Positions 23,945 to 31,465 of a DNA stretch of 31,465 bases are shown in pieces. Position numbers and translations under genes: made by a program. Within the stretch, counting starts at the first letter, position 1. The number at the start of each line of letters is the position of its first letter. Location of the stretch: positions 1-31,465 of the forward strand of contig CAZQRO010000012.1 of NCBI GenBank assembly GCA_964595785.1, given 5' to 3'. Source of the DNA: Bovifimicola sp964595785. GTDB taxonomy: Bacteria > Bacillota > Clostridia > Lachnospirales > Lachnospiraceae. Below the pieces are notes generated by a model that was not told the DNA's origin, did not search any database, and saw nothing but the letters and a program-made list of their open reading frames with translations.

Positions 23945-25717
23945 TTATAGGGAAATTCGTATTTTTTGCAACTTTTTTTGTTCATCTATAATTCGCTGTA
24001 AATCCTTTATATCCTTGGCATTTCTACCTGCATAATCAAGACTGTTTTTTTTCACCTTACTTACCGTATCATTAAGCGCCTTCTCTTTTTCCTGAATACT
24101 CATATCTTCACGCAAAGATGTATTAAATAGTTCTGCTGCCTGCCTGTGTTCCTCCTCTTCTGTAAATTTATTAAGTATTTTTGCAGGGTTAATACTGCCT
24201 GTTTCGAATTGCTCAAATAACATTTTTGCTACCGTGTTATAAAGCGGGTCAATAAAATCAACTTCGGAAATAATATTTTTTATTTTAGCATAGATACTTT
24301 CATCTTCAATAAGCCATGTTAACAATATCTTCTGTGCCTGCTTTACTCCATCTTCTATATGCTTTTTTGCATTTTTAGTATCTTTTATATTTTCCTCATT
24401 TAGCGCTGCATCGTTCATTCCTTCTCCATTGTATGACAATGCCAGTTTTTTGACCATTTTATCAAGACTATCCTGAGGTATCATAAATTCTCTGCTGACT
24501 GCCTCTATATATACATTTCGTTCTAATTCATCCGGAAATTCCAACAATTTAACTGCGGCTTTATTATAAAACTCTGCCTTCCCATGGGGATCATCTAAAT
24601 TATACTGCTGTTTCATCATTTTTATTTCAAATATAAAACTATTCATCGCAGTATCGATTCTCTTTTGGTACTCCTCTGCTCCGAGGTTTTTAATAAATTC
24701 ATCCGGGTCCTTATATGGTGCCATATCAACTACTTTCACTGCAATTCCTGCCTTTTTAAGTATTGGAATTGCACGTAATGCCGCTTTCTTACCAGCACCA
24801 TCACTATCGAAAGTAAGAACTGCCTCTTTAACATATCTCTTAATAAGCATGGCATGCCTATCTGTAAATGCAGTACCCAGTGCTGCTACAGCATTGGTAA
24901 ATCCCGCCCTGTGAAGAGCAATTACGTCCATATATCCTTCACAGATAAGTAAATATGGCTTTCTTGAGATTCTTGCAAAATTCATTCCATATAGATTTCT
25001 GCTTTTCTCAAATATCTTTGTCTCCGGTGAATTAAGATATTTTGGCTCACCTGCGCCCATAACTCGTCCACCAAAACCAATGACCCGACTGTTGATATCC
25101 AAAATTGGAAACATAACTCTGTTCCAGAATTTATCAAATGTTCCCTTTTCCGAAAATGTAAAGAGACCTGATTCTTTTAAAATTTCATCAGAATATCCAT
25201 ATGTTTTAATATATTTATATAAATCATCGCTTGTCTTATTAGAATACCCTAAGCCGAATCTGACAATAGTTTCACTATCAAGACCACGTTTACTAAAATA
25301 TTTTAGTCCCGTCTGTCCTTTTTCACTTTTTAACTCACGATGATAATACATAGCTGCTTTTTTATTTATCTCTAATAAATCTGCCCTTAAGTCTGCCTTC
25401 TTTTTTTCTTCTTCTGAATACTCTGCCTCCGGTAATGCCACACCGGCTCTGTCTGCTAACATTTTCACAGCTTCCATAAATGAATAATTCTCATATTTCA
25501 TTATAAATGAATATACATTTCCGCCTTCTCCGCATCCAAAACAGTAATACATCTGTTTTCCCGGTGTTACCGAAAATGAAGGGGACTTTTCATTATGAAA
25601 TGGGCATAATCCGAAATATGTTGCACCCTGCTTCTTTAATTTTACATATGAAGAAATAACATCCACAATATCGTTTCTGGACCTTATTTCTTCAATTAAA
25701 TCGTCCGAATAATACAT
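23945..25717 (-). CDS. dnaG: DNA primase
   Basis: A 590-residue primase that makes RNA primers for replication. The N-terminal zinc finger keeps its ligands (C38, H41, C59, C62). The Toprim core has EGYMD (260-264) and DSDGAG (304-309). The C-terminal helical third is the expected helicase-interaction region. It lies between dgt (27 bases upstream) and rpoD (33 bases downstream), the conserved macromolecular-synthesis arrangement of Firmicutes. Confidence 0.97.
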   Translation of the reverse strand: MYYSDDLIEEIRSRNDIVDVISSYVKLKKQGATYFGLCPFHNEKSPSFSVTPGKQMYYCFGCGEGGNVYSFIMKYENYSFMEAVKMLADRAGVALPEAEYSEEEKKKADLRADLLEINKKAAMYYHRELKSEKGQTGLKYFSKRGLDSETIVRFGLGYSNKTSDDLYKYIKTYGYSDEILKESGLFTFSEKGTFDKFWNRVMFPILDINSRVIGFGGRVMGAGEPKYLNSPETKIFEKSRNLYGMNFARISRKPYLLICEGYMDVIALHRAGFTNAVAALGTAFTDRHAMLIKRYVKEAVLTFDSDGAGKKAALRAIPILKKAGIAVKVVDMAPYKDPDEFIKNLGAEEYQKRIDTAMNSFIFEIKMMKQQYNLDDPHGKAEFYNKAAVKLLEFPDELERNVYIEAVSREFMIPQDSLDKMVKKLALSYNGEGMNDAALNEENIKDTKNAKKHIEDGVKQAQKILLTWLIEDESIYAKIKNIISEVDFIDPLYNTVAKMLFEQFETGSINPAKILNKFTEEEEHRQAAELFNTSLREDMSIQEKEKALNDTVSKVKKNSLDYAGRNAKDIKDLQRIIDEQKKLQKIRISL

Positions 25718-25744
25718 GTCTTCCTCTCTTCTTGCTCTTAGTTA

Positions 25745-26752
25745 TTATGATTTCCAAAAAGACGGAACAAATAACTCCTCGAATTTCCTTACTGAATACT
25801 GGTCACTCATTCCTGCAATATAATCGCATACAGCCCTTTCAGATTTCTGACCATTTTCCCTTATTATCCATACATATTCTTCAGGCATTTCATCAATATA
25901 CTCAAGATAATAATCATACAGTTGTATCAACATTCTTTTTGCTTTAGCCTCTTCCCCTTTAGCTACCGGATTAGAATATACATGACTAAACATAAACTGT
26001 CTTAAATTCTTCATTGCCTCTTCAATCTCTGCTGACATTATTATATCAGGCTTATTACGACTGTTATTCACAATATCATAAATCATCGTATTAAGTCTTT
26101 CTTTCTTAGAATGACCTAAAACTTTAGTATATTCTGTTGGAATATCAGTCTCACAGAGAATCTTTCCTCTGATTGCATCATCTATATCATGATTAATGTA
26201 TGCTATTTTATCTGATAATCTTACAATTTTTCCTTCCATAGTCGACGGCTTCCCGGATGTTCTGTGGTTTACTATTCCATCTCTCACCTCTTTTGTAAGA
26301 TTCAATCCCTGTCCTTTTTTCTCAAGTATCTCAACAACTCTTATACTTTGCTCAAAGTGTGAAAAACCATCTTCACATACCTGGTTTAATGCTGACTCTC
26401 CTGCATGACCAAATGGAGTATGTCCTAAGTCATGTCCTAATGCTATCGCCTCTGTTAAATCTTCATTCATTCGCAGGGCCTTCGCAATAGTCCTGGCAAT
26501 CTGTGAAACCTCGAGAGTATGAGTAAGTCTTGTTCTGTAATGATCTCCTGCCGGTGCTAAAAACACTTGTGTCTTATGCTTAAGTCTTCTAAATGCCTTA
26601 CAATGTATAATTCTGTCTCTGTCACGTTGATAACATGTTCTTATATCACAAGGTTCTTCATTTTTGTCACGCCCGTTAGAATATCTGCTAAATGCCGCAT
26701 ATTCACTAAGTGTATTCATTTCTATTTCTTCTAACTCTTCTCTTATTGTCAT
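25745..26752 (-). CDS. dgt: Deoxyguanosinetriphosphate triphosphohydrolase-like protein
   Basis: A 335-residue HD-domain hydrolase that would release triphosphate from dGTP or other dNTPs. The metal motifs are intact: RLTHTLEV (H78), GHDLGHTPFGHAGE (106-119, with H107 and D108) and a later SDKIAYINHD. The start at 26752 is chosen because GAGGT lies 7 bases upstream and the family begins MTIREELE. An earlier in-frame ATG at 26833 would add 27 hydrophobic residues not typical of the family. It leads the dgt-dnaG-rpoD-trmK run. Confidence 0.93.
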   Translation of the reverse strand: MTIREELEEIEMNTLSEYAAFSRYSNGRDKNEEPCDIRTCYQRDRDRIIHCKAFRRLKHKTQVFLAPAGDHYRTRLTHTLEVSQIARTIAKALRMNEDLTEAIALGHDLGHTPFGHAGESALNQVCEDGFSHFEQSIRVVEILEKKGQGLNLTKEVRDGIVNHRTSGKPSTMEGKIVRLSDKIAYINHDIDDAIRGKILCETDIPTEYTKVLGHSKKERLNTMIYDIVNNSRNKPDIIMSAEIEEAMKNLRQFMFSHVYSNPVAKGEEAKAKRMLIQLYDYYLEYIDEMPEEYVWIIRENGQKSERAVCDYIAGMSDQYSVRKFEELFVPSFWKS

Positions 26753-26897
26753 GTTAAACCTCATTTCTGTATATATGATGATAACAATAATTATGCTTTT
26801 TAAAAATACTACGCATTTGTATGAGCATCTCAATTACTTATAAAATATTTTTCACAAGTTCACATATATATTATTCTGCACAAAACCCACTTTTCCT

Positions 26898-27611
26898 TTA
26901 TTTTATTGCAGAATTTAATGCAATTTCCATCATATCCGTAAATGACTTCTGTCTTTCCTCTGCCGTGGTAATCTGTGATGAAACAAATGAATCTGAAATT
27001 GTAAGTAAGCATGCTGCTTTTTTGCCCAGAACTGCTGCATTGTGAAATAGAGCAAAACTTTCCATTTCCACACATACACAACCTTTTTCATTATATAATT
27101 TTTCATAATACAGTGACTTATCTTCTCTATAAAATACATCTGATGAATGCACACAGCCTTCAATTAAGTCTTTTCCCAACTCTTCTGCTGTCCTACGTAT
27201 TTTATCATTAAGTTCTGTTGAAGGATATGTCATATCCTTATCATATCCATTCTGAGTCATTGCATAACTGGATTCGGAAAATGCAGCATCTGCAAGTACA
27301 ACATCAAAAACTTTTGCTTTTTCACAATAAGAACCTGCTGAGCCTATTCTTATAATACTTTCAACTTCATATTTTGAAAATAATTCATAAGAATAAATAC
27401 CAATAGACGGCATACCCATACCTGAACCCATAACAGATACTTTATGTCCCTTGTATTCTCCGGTATAACCAAACATATTTCTTACCGCATTAAATTGTGT
27501 TACATTTTCTAAAAATGTCTCCGCAATAAATTTTGCTCTTAGCGGATCTCCCGGCATTAAAACAATTTTTGCAATCTCTCCATAATTTGCACTATTGTGT
27601 GGTGTTGACAT
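26898..27611 (-). CDS. deoD: Purine nucleoside phosphorylase, DeoD type
   Basis: Cleaves purine (deoxy)nucleosides with phosphate in salvage. It is 237 residues, typical for the hexameric type. The phosphate-binding GDPLRAK is at 21-27, RIGSAGS is near 89-94, VEMES is at 181-185 and the catalytic Asp is D207 in SDSF. The start is the ATG at 27611: GGAGG is 7 bases before it but only 1 base before an earlier ATG at 27617, and the family begins MSTPH. It stands alone downstream of a tRNA terminator. Confidence 0.95.
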   Translation of the reverse strand: MSTPHNSANYGEIAKIVLMPGDPLRAKFIAETFLENVTQFNAVRNMFGYTGEYKGHKVSVMGSGMGMPSIGIYSYELFSKYEVESIIRIGSAGSYCEKAKVFDVVLADAAFSESSYAMTQNGYDKDMTYPSTELNDKIRRTAEELGKDLIEGCVHSSDVFYREDKSLYYEKLYNEKGCVCVEMESFALFHNAAVLGKKAACLLTISDSFVSSQITTAEERQKSFTDMMEIALNSAIK

Positions 27612-27657
27612 AAACATACCTCCATTTCAAATAAATATTTTTCTATTATACAAAAAA

Positions 27658-27681
27658 CCTCGTATTTATACAAATACGAGG
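27658..27681 (-). terminator. Intrinsic terminator after tRNA-Leu(AAG)
   Basis: CCTCGTATTT (27658-27667) pairs perfectly with AAATACGAGG (27672-27681), with a 4-base loop. On the minus strand it is followed by TTTTTT. It lies 7 bases after the tRNA and before deoD. Confidence 0.9.
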
Positions 27682-27688
27682 TCTGTAC

Positions 27689-27772
27689 TGCGGAAAAAGG
27701 GACTTGAACCCTCACGTCGTTGCCAACACTAGATCCTTAGTCTAGCCTGTCTGCCAATTCCAGCATTTCCGC
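27689..27772 (-). tRNA. tRNA-Leu, anticodon AAG
   Basis: A class II tRNA of 84 bases. The acceptor stem is GCGGAAA/TTTCCGC. The D arm is CTG/CAG. The anticodon stem CTAGA/TCTAG encloses the loop CTAAGGA, so positions 34-36 are AAG. A long variable arm follows, then the T arm GAGGG-TTCAAGT-CCCTT. The discriminator is A, and CCA is not encoded. It reads CUU directly; A34 would probably be changed to inosine to read more CUN codons. Confidence 0.95.
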
Positions 27773-27797
27773 ATTCATTTTTTCAAATGCGTAGATT

Positions 27798-27826
27798 ATA
27801 ATATCATTATTACAGACATTTGTCAA
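27798..27826 (-). promoter_or_regulatory. Promoter of tRNA-Leu(AAG)
   Basis: On the minus strand, a perfect TTGACA (27821-27826) and TATTAT (27798-27803) are separated by 17 bases. They lie about 25 bases before the tRNA 5' end. Confidence 0.75.
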
Positions 27827-27871
27827 CAACTTTTTTAATATTTCTACTTTACTTTTTCTACTTTTTCTATT

Positions 27872-29698
27872 TTACCTTGTTTTAAATATACTTACATCTT
27901 CTTCTAATGTATCCGCCAACTTTTTCAATCCATTTGCATCTTCTGCAAGATCATTTATAACTTCGCTAAGTTGGATTGTTGATGCTGATGTCTCTTCTGA
28001 TGCAGCAGCATTTTCCTCTGAAATGGCTGATAATGACTGAATTATATCAATAATTGACTTTCGATTTTCATTCAACCCAATCATAAGCTTTTCGATATTA
28101 TTTATGCTGTAAGATGAATTTCTAATACCATTTATTACAACTTCAAAATTATTCTTTGTATCATTTAATTTTTCTGACTGCATATCTACATTTTGTTTAA
28201 CATCCTTCATCACTTCGACAGACAATTCAGATTCTTTCATTAAATTATCTATTTCCTGCATTATCTCATCTGCTGACGCATTAGACTGCTCAGCAAGACG
28301 CTGAATTTCACTTGCCACCACTGCAAAACCTTTTCCGTTTTCACCAGCTCTCGCTGCTTCGATACTTGCATTAAGTGCTAATAAATTAGTTTCTTCAGCT
28401 ATTGCCGTAATAATGTTAGTAGCTTTATTAATTTTAAGTACTGCCTGATTAGTTAGTTCTGTATGCTCATATATTCTGTCAACAGCTTCCATTGTCTTAA
28501 CATTTGCAGTTGATAATTTACCAATCATTTTATTAGCTTCTTCTCCATTATGGCTCATTATTTCGGCATTTCCCATAAGTTTTTTAACCGCAAATGATAT
28601 CTCCTCTATTGATTCGCCCATTGTTATAATATTATCAGTGGCATTCTGTGTCTCTTCTGCCTGTGACACTGTTCCTGAAGCTATTTCTTCTATTGCCTTA
28701 TTAACATCTTCTGTTGTTCTGTTTGTAATTTCAGCAGTTTCTTTCATTTTATCAGAAGCGATTGAAAGCTTATATACAGTATTTTTGATATTCTCCACCA
28801 TATCGCTTAAAGCAAAATTAAGTTTCAATGCTGATTCTGCTATATCTCCAATTTCTGTTTTATCATTTAGTGACTTTTGGTTAATAGATGTTGTTAAATC
28901 ATAGTTTCTAATATTTCCAAGGTATCCTGATACACCTTTTATCTTTTTTATTATTCTGCTTGTAAATGTTATAACGAAAATTGCAGCTAAGAAGAAAATT
29001 ACCAACATACATATTGTAACAGTAATAATTGCGTTTTCCATAGTCTCAGTTATGCTTGCAGTTTTCTTAGATGCTGATAACATTCCGATAACTTTTCCTG
29101 AAGTATCCTTTAAAGGAATATAGTATGAAGAATATTCTGTTCCTTCAATATAATGAGAATAATGAAAATCTTTACCTTTTTCAATAACTTCTTTAACTAT
29201 TTTTTCGTCTGCCTCTTTATCTGTAATTCTATCTGAATTCTTATTAAATACAGTTGTCAACATTACTGTTTTACCATAAAATACTGTTATTTCATCACCG
29301 GTTTTACTCTTTATTGCATCTATCATTGAATTATTATTAGTGATTATGTAATCACCCTTTTTTAACTCATTTTCTTCATAAACATAGTCTCCTGAATCTA
29401 ACTCATCATACATTTTTTCTACCATATTAGCCACTGCACTAAGTTCTGAAAATGTATCGTCTGTCATAGCCTCAACTAATTTATAAGAACTAACTACTAC
29501 CATCACAATAGCCATTACAATTAATGGTATGAACGCAACATAGAGAAGCCTTCTCATCAGTCCTTTTTTAGAAAATTCATTATTTAATTCTTTTTTATTC
29601 TCTTTAATCTTCTTTTTCTTTTCCTTGACTTTTTTCTTTACCTTCTCTTTTACTTCGCTAATTTCCTTTGATATTTCTTCTGCTCTTTCATCATTCAT
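27872..29698 (-). CDS. Methyl-accepting chemotaxis protein
   Basis: A 608-residue membrane chemoreceptor. An unusual Lys/Glu-rich cytoplasmic N-terminus (about 4-42) is followed by TM1 (about 51-70). The extracellular sensor of about 150 residues contains YSHYIEGTEYSSYYIPLKD, typical of a single Cache fold. TM2 is near 225-245, then come a HAMP-like linker and a long coiled-coil signalling domain. The conserved hairpin tip, with AEETNLLALNASIEAARAGE, is intact. It would signal to CheA/CheW; no che genes are in the window. The start at 29698 has GGAGGAAG 6 bases upstream; an ATG seven codons earlier lacks a good site. The ligand cannot be predicted. Confidence 0.95.
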   Translation of the reverse strand: MNDERAEEISKEISEVKEKVKKKVKEKKKKIKENKKELNNEFSKKGLMRRLLYVAFIPLIVMAIVMVVVSSYKLVEAMTDDTFSELSAVANMVEKMYDELDSGDYVYEENELKKGDYIITNNNSMIDAIKSKTGDEITVFYGKTVMLTTVFNKNSDRITDKEADEKIVKEVIEKGKDFHYSHYIEGTEYSSYYIPLKDTSGKVIGMLSASKKTASITETMENAIITVTICMLVIFFLAAIFVITFTSRIIKKIKGVSGYLGNIRNYDLTTSINQKSLNDKTEIGDIAESALKLNFALSDMVENIKNTVYKLSIASDKMKETAEITNRTTEDVNKAIEEIASGTVSQAEETQNATDNIITMGESIEEISFAVKKLMGNAEIMSHNGEEANKMIGKLSTANVKTMEAVDRIYEHTELTNQAVLKINKATNIITAIAEETNLLALNASIEAARAGENGKGFAVVASEIQRLAEQSNASADEIMQEIDNLMKESELSVEVMKDVKQNVDMQSEKLNDTKNNFEVVINGIRNSSYSINNIEKLMIGLNENRKSIIDIIQSLSAISEENAAASEETSASTIQLSEVINDLAEDANGLKKLADTLEEDVSIFKTR

Positions 29699-29843
29699 GA
29701 TACTTCCTCCGTGCCTCATATTTTTCGCTCCATTAACTTATAGTTAAATCTATAAACATTCTATAAACTTTGGTATTCATATTATATATTCTAACATATA
29801 ATCAGTATTATTAAAATAATTATTATTAAAAATTATAACAAAA

Positions 29844-29863
29844 TATGTATTTATAAATACATA
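29844..29863. repeat. Perfect 20-bp palindrome between divergent MCP and tRNA-Leu(CAG)
   Basis: Bases 29844-29863 read the same on both strands, with centre TTATAA and arms TATGTATT/AATACATA. It sits 10 bases upstream of the -35 box of the tRNA-Leu(CAG) promoter and about 145 bases upstream of the chemoreceptor start. It could be a protein-binding site or simply AT-rich sequence. Confidence 0.6.
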
Positions 29864-29873
29864 CAAAAAATGA

Positions 29874-29902
29874 TTGATTTATATCACTTCTACTGATATA
29901 AT
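29874..29902 (+). promoter_or_regulatory. Promoter of tRNA-Leu(CAG)
   Basis: TTGATT (29874-29879) and a perfect TATAAT (29897-29902) with 17-base spacing lie about 28 bases before the tRNA. Confidence 0.8.
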
Positions 29903-29929
29903 ATCTAATGTTGTTAGCCTGTTGGCTAT

Positions 29930-30013
29930 GCACTCGTGGCGGAATTGGCATACGCGCATGATTCAGGTTCATGTCCGGGTTCCCGGGTGTGGGTTCAAGT
30001 CCCATCGAGTGCA
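29930..30013 (+). tRNA. tRNA-Leu, anticodon CAG
   Basis: A class II tRNA of 84 bases. The acceptor stem is GCACTCG/CGAGTGC and the D stem GCG/CGC. The anticodon stem CATGA/TCATG encloses the loop TTCAGGT, so the anticodon is CAG (reads CUG). The long variable arm pairs CCGGG with CCCGG, and the T arm is GTGGG-TTCAAGT-CCCAT. CCA is not encoded. Confidence 0.96.
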
Positions 30014-30020
30014 CTATTGT

Positions 30021-30062
30021 AAAACCTCTGAATTTTCTTATTTAAAGATATTCAGAGGTTTT
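30021..30062. terminator. Terminator after tRNA-Leu(CAG), shared with convergent nadR remnant
   Basis: AAAACCTCTGAA (30021-30032) pairs perfectly with TTCAGAGGTTTT (30051-30062). T-rich sequence follows on the plus strand and A/T-rich sequence on the other side. It lies 8 bases after the tRNA and 3 bases from the nadR stop. Confidence 0.85.
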
Positions 30063-30064
30063 TA

Positions 30065-30892
30065 TTAGTATTTTTTGGTTCTCTCAAGCATTTTCTCTAC
30101 TAAATTAATACACTTCTTAAATCTTTCAAGATAAGTACCTGAAATACACTCAAATTTGAAACCGGCTTTCTCATATATTTTCTTGATTTTATTACTATAA
30201 TTTTCCCTGTCTGCTTCAATTATACTGCTTCTTCCGCCATCTTGAACCCATTTAACATCAGGCTCAAGAAATAGTATCAAATCATAATTATTTATTGCTG
30301 CAATGGCGTCTGCAAGTACAACATTTTTACTTTCAATATCCCCTTCAAGAAATCCCATAAAGAATTTCGTAATCAGACAATCTGTATCCTCAAATAAAAC
30401 CTTATTACTTTCCTTCGCTGCAATTATTTCTCTATTCTTATGTTCTAATAGAATTCGTAAATAATCTTCTGATAACATCATCTCGTCTGTTCCTGAAATT
30501 TCCGATAAATCTCTTCCGACTTCTTCAAGGTAATTAGTATTAAAATAATTTGCTAAATTAATGGTAAGTGTTGATTTTCCAGAGCTTTCTCCACCTATAA
30601 GAAGTACCTTTTTCACAAAATGACTTCTTACAATTTTCGGCATCCATTCCCAATACCTGTATACGTCACTTCTAATTGATGTTGAATTATATTTATTCCT
30701 TTCAAATACAACAAATTCACTTTCAGGATAGCATTGATTCCAAAAACTGTTTTCATCATAATCACTGCCGCAAAACACCACATTAATCAGTTCACCTACT
30801 ATTTTCCTAACACTTTTGCAATCTTCTTTCCAATATGCTTTTGTATACTCCTCTTTGGTTTTTAATTTATCTTCTAATAAAATTATACTCAC
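30065..30892 (-). pseudogene. nadR: nadR, N-terminally truncated (ribosylnicotinamide kinase domain intact)
   Basis: NadR proteins join an NMN adenylyltransferase domain to a ribosylnicotinamide kinase domain in NAD salvage. Here the kinase half is complete, with a P-loop GGESSGKSTL at about residues 99-108 counted from 30892, and later DTDCLITKFF. The adenylyltransferase half is broken. The same frame stays open upstream to about 31039 and reads EKLYVVISYRNNEEID, but the first segment with the nucleotide-binding GKFxPxHxGH motif is missing. No ATG lies in that extension; the first possible starts are a GTG at 30892 with a poor ribosome site and an ATG at codon 84. It seems joined to truncated pnuC by a deletion near 31003-31012. 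A kinase-only product is possible. Confidence 0.75.
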
Positions 30893-30975
30893 ATTTCCAA
30901 TATGTTTAGTCAGCAGATAGACCCATCTGTATTTTTCTCTTACGTCTATCTCTTCATTATTTCTATATGAAATTA

Positions 30976-31380
30976 CTACATATAGTTTTTCACAAAGACA
31001 TACTGCTTTAAAGTTAGTCTTCTTTTCACCACTTCCTGCTTATCCTGGTCAATATGTTTCTTCCATGCAAACCATCCGATAATATTAGTTGGAAAGTAGT
31101 AGAAAACATTTAGCATTACATCTCCGTAATATCTGGCTTTATACGCAACAATGGCATACAGTACAATGTTTATTGTTCCAAATAAATAATTTGACATCTT
31201 TCCTTTTCCTGAAAGAATAACACATAGTGTTCCTGTGATTGAAGAAATAATTCCAAGAGCTGTATCTTTCCAATAAACAGATAGCCCTAAAATTACTATG
31301 TTTGCAAATATTATCCAGAATATTTCCCATTTATTCCATCCGCTCAATTCATTCTTTATAAACTCTTTTAACTTTTTCAT
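30976..31380 (-). pseudogene. pnuC: pnuC, C-terminally truncated nicotinamide riboside transporter
   Basis: The 134-residue product starts like a normal PnuC (KNELSGWNKWEIFWI, YWKDTALGIISSITG, GKGKMSNYLFGTIN, FYYFPTNIIGWFAWKKHI). It stops soon after KRRLTLKQ, with an unrelated tail YVFVKNYM. Full PnuC proteins have about 220-235 residues and seven helices; only four helices remain (about 18-37, 42-58, 61-81, 87-106). The tail is nadR sequence read out of frame, so the loss looks like a deletion rather than a point mutation. The start has AAAGGTGG 8 bases upstream. A working transporter is unlikely. Confidence 0.8.
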
Positions 31381-31420
31381 CCTCTAATCCACCTTTTCTC
31401 TTTTGAAAATTAAACAAAAA

Positions 31421-31440
31421 AAGAACAGTCACCTGCTCTT
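31421..31440 (-). terminator. Intrinsic terminator upstream of pnuC
   Basis: On the minus strand AAGAGCAG, loop GTGA, CTGTTCTT forms an 8-bp stem (one G-U pair), followed by seven T. It probably ends a gene lying beyond the window. A leader attenuator for pnuC cannot be ruled out from this edge. A second small stem (AACATAT/ATATGTT, 31444-31461) lies just upstream. Confidence 0.75.
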
Positions 31441-31465
31441 TACAACATATCATCATATGTTTCAT

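Noticed and set aside
26753..26833. Longer hydrophobic N-terminus for dgt, suggesting a membrane anchor
   Set aside because: The ATG at 26752 has GAGGT at good spacing and matches the family start, so the hydrophobic part is untranslated leader.
31421..31465. NAD-type riboswitch upstream of pnuC
   Set aside because: Two small hairpins are present, but I see no recognised aptamer consensus and the window ends here; a simple terminator of an upstream gene explains them.
1..31465. CRISPR arrays, insertion sequences, prophage or integrase genes
   Set aside because: No spaced direct repeats, transposase motifs or attachment-site duplications were seen on either strand.

Overview
The window looks like a chromosomal segment of a low-GC Clostridia bacterium, most likely a Lachnospiraceae relative. 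The reasons are the AT-rich sequence, the strong Shine-Dalgarno (SD) sites, a SCIFF ranthipeptide locus beside a fused secDF, a pyrB-pyrI pair, a dgt-dnaG-rpoD-trmK-nucleoside kinase run and an A-type RNase P RNA. A run of ten N at 20495-20504 shows that this is a draft or metagenome assembly. Taxonomy is inferred from gene content only.

Layout, left to right. 1-1235 (+): the 3' end of an ABC-F ATPase gene and a PHP-domain phosphoesterase. 1310-4854 (-): recJ, apt and a D-Ala-D-Ala carboxypeptidase. 5002-8982 (-): the ranthipeptide locus, with a 47-residue six-cysteine precursor (scfA), its radical SAM maturase (scfB) and fused secDF. Upstream of scfA lies a decayed membrane-protein gene resembling the YrzE/TIGR04086 family. 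9442-10692 (+): a CNNM/CBS/CorC membrane protein. 10772-17149 (-): a compact eight-gene Tad/type-IV-pilus-like operon. It has two MinD-like proteins with degenerate P-loops, a CpaF/TadA-like ATPase, one seven-TM protein carrying two TadB/TadC-like modules, a pilin-like protein, a 53-residue membrane protein and two pseudopilin-like proteins. 17320-18753 (+): pyrB-pyrI. 18926-20244 (-): a polysaccharide deacetylase and rnpB. 20318-26752 (-): dgt, dnaG, rpoD, trmK and a uridine-kinase-like protein. 26898-29698 (-): deoD, tRNA-Leu(AAG) and a chemotaxis receptor. 29930-30013 (+): tRNA-Leu(CAG). 30065-31380 (-): truncated pnuC and nadR that appear joined by a deletion.

How the parts work together. 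The SCIFF block makes a thioether-bridged peptide and sits beside an export-motor gene, an arrangement known from Clostridia. The pilus-like operon has a strong promoter (TTTACA-17-TATAAT) and overlapping genes, and it encodes a plausible minimal envelope assembly machine, but no prepilin peptidase is in view. The dgt-dnaG-rpoD block is housekeeping for replication and transcription. deoD and nadR/pnuC are nucleoside and NAD salvage genes, and the salvage pair looks broken.

The least explained items are the pilus-like operon, the pnuC/nadR junction, the decayed gene next to scfA and the leader region of secDF.
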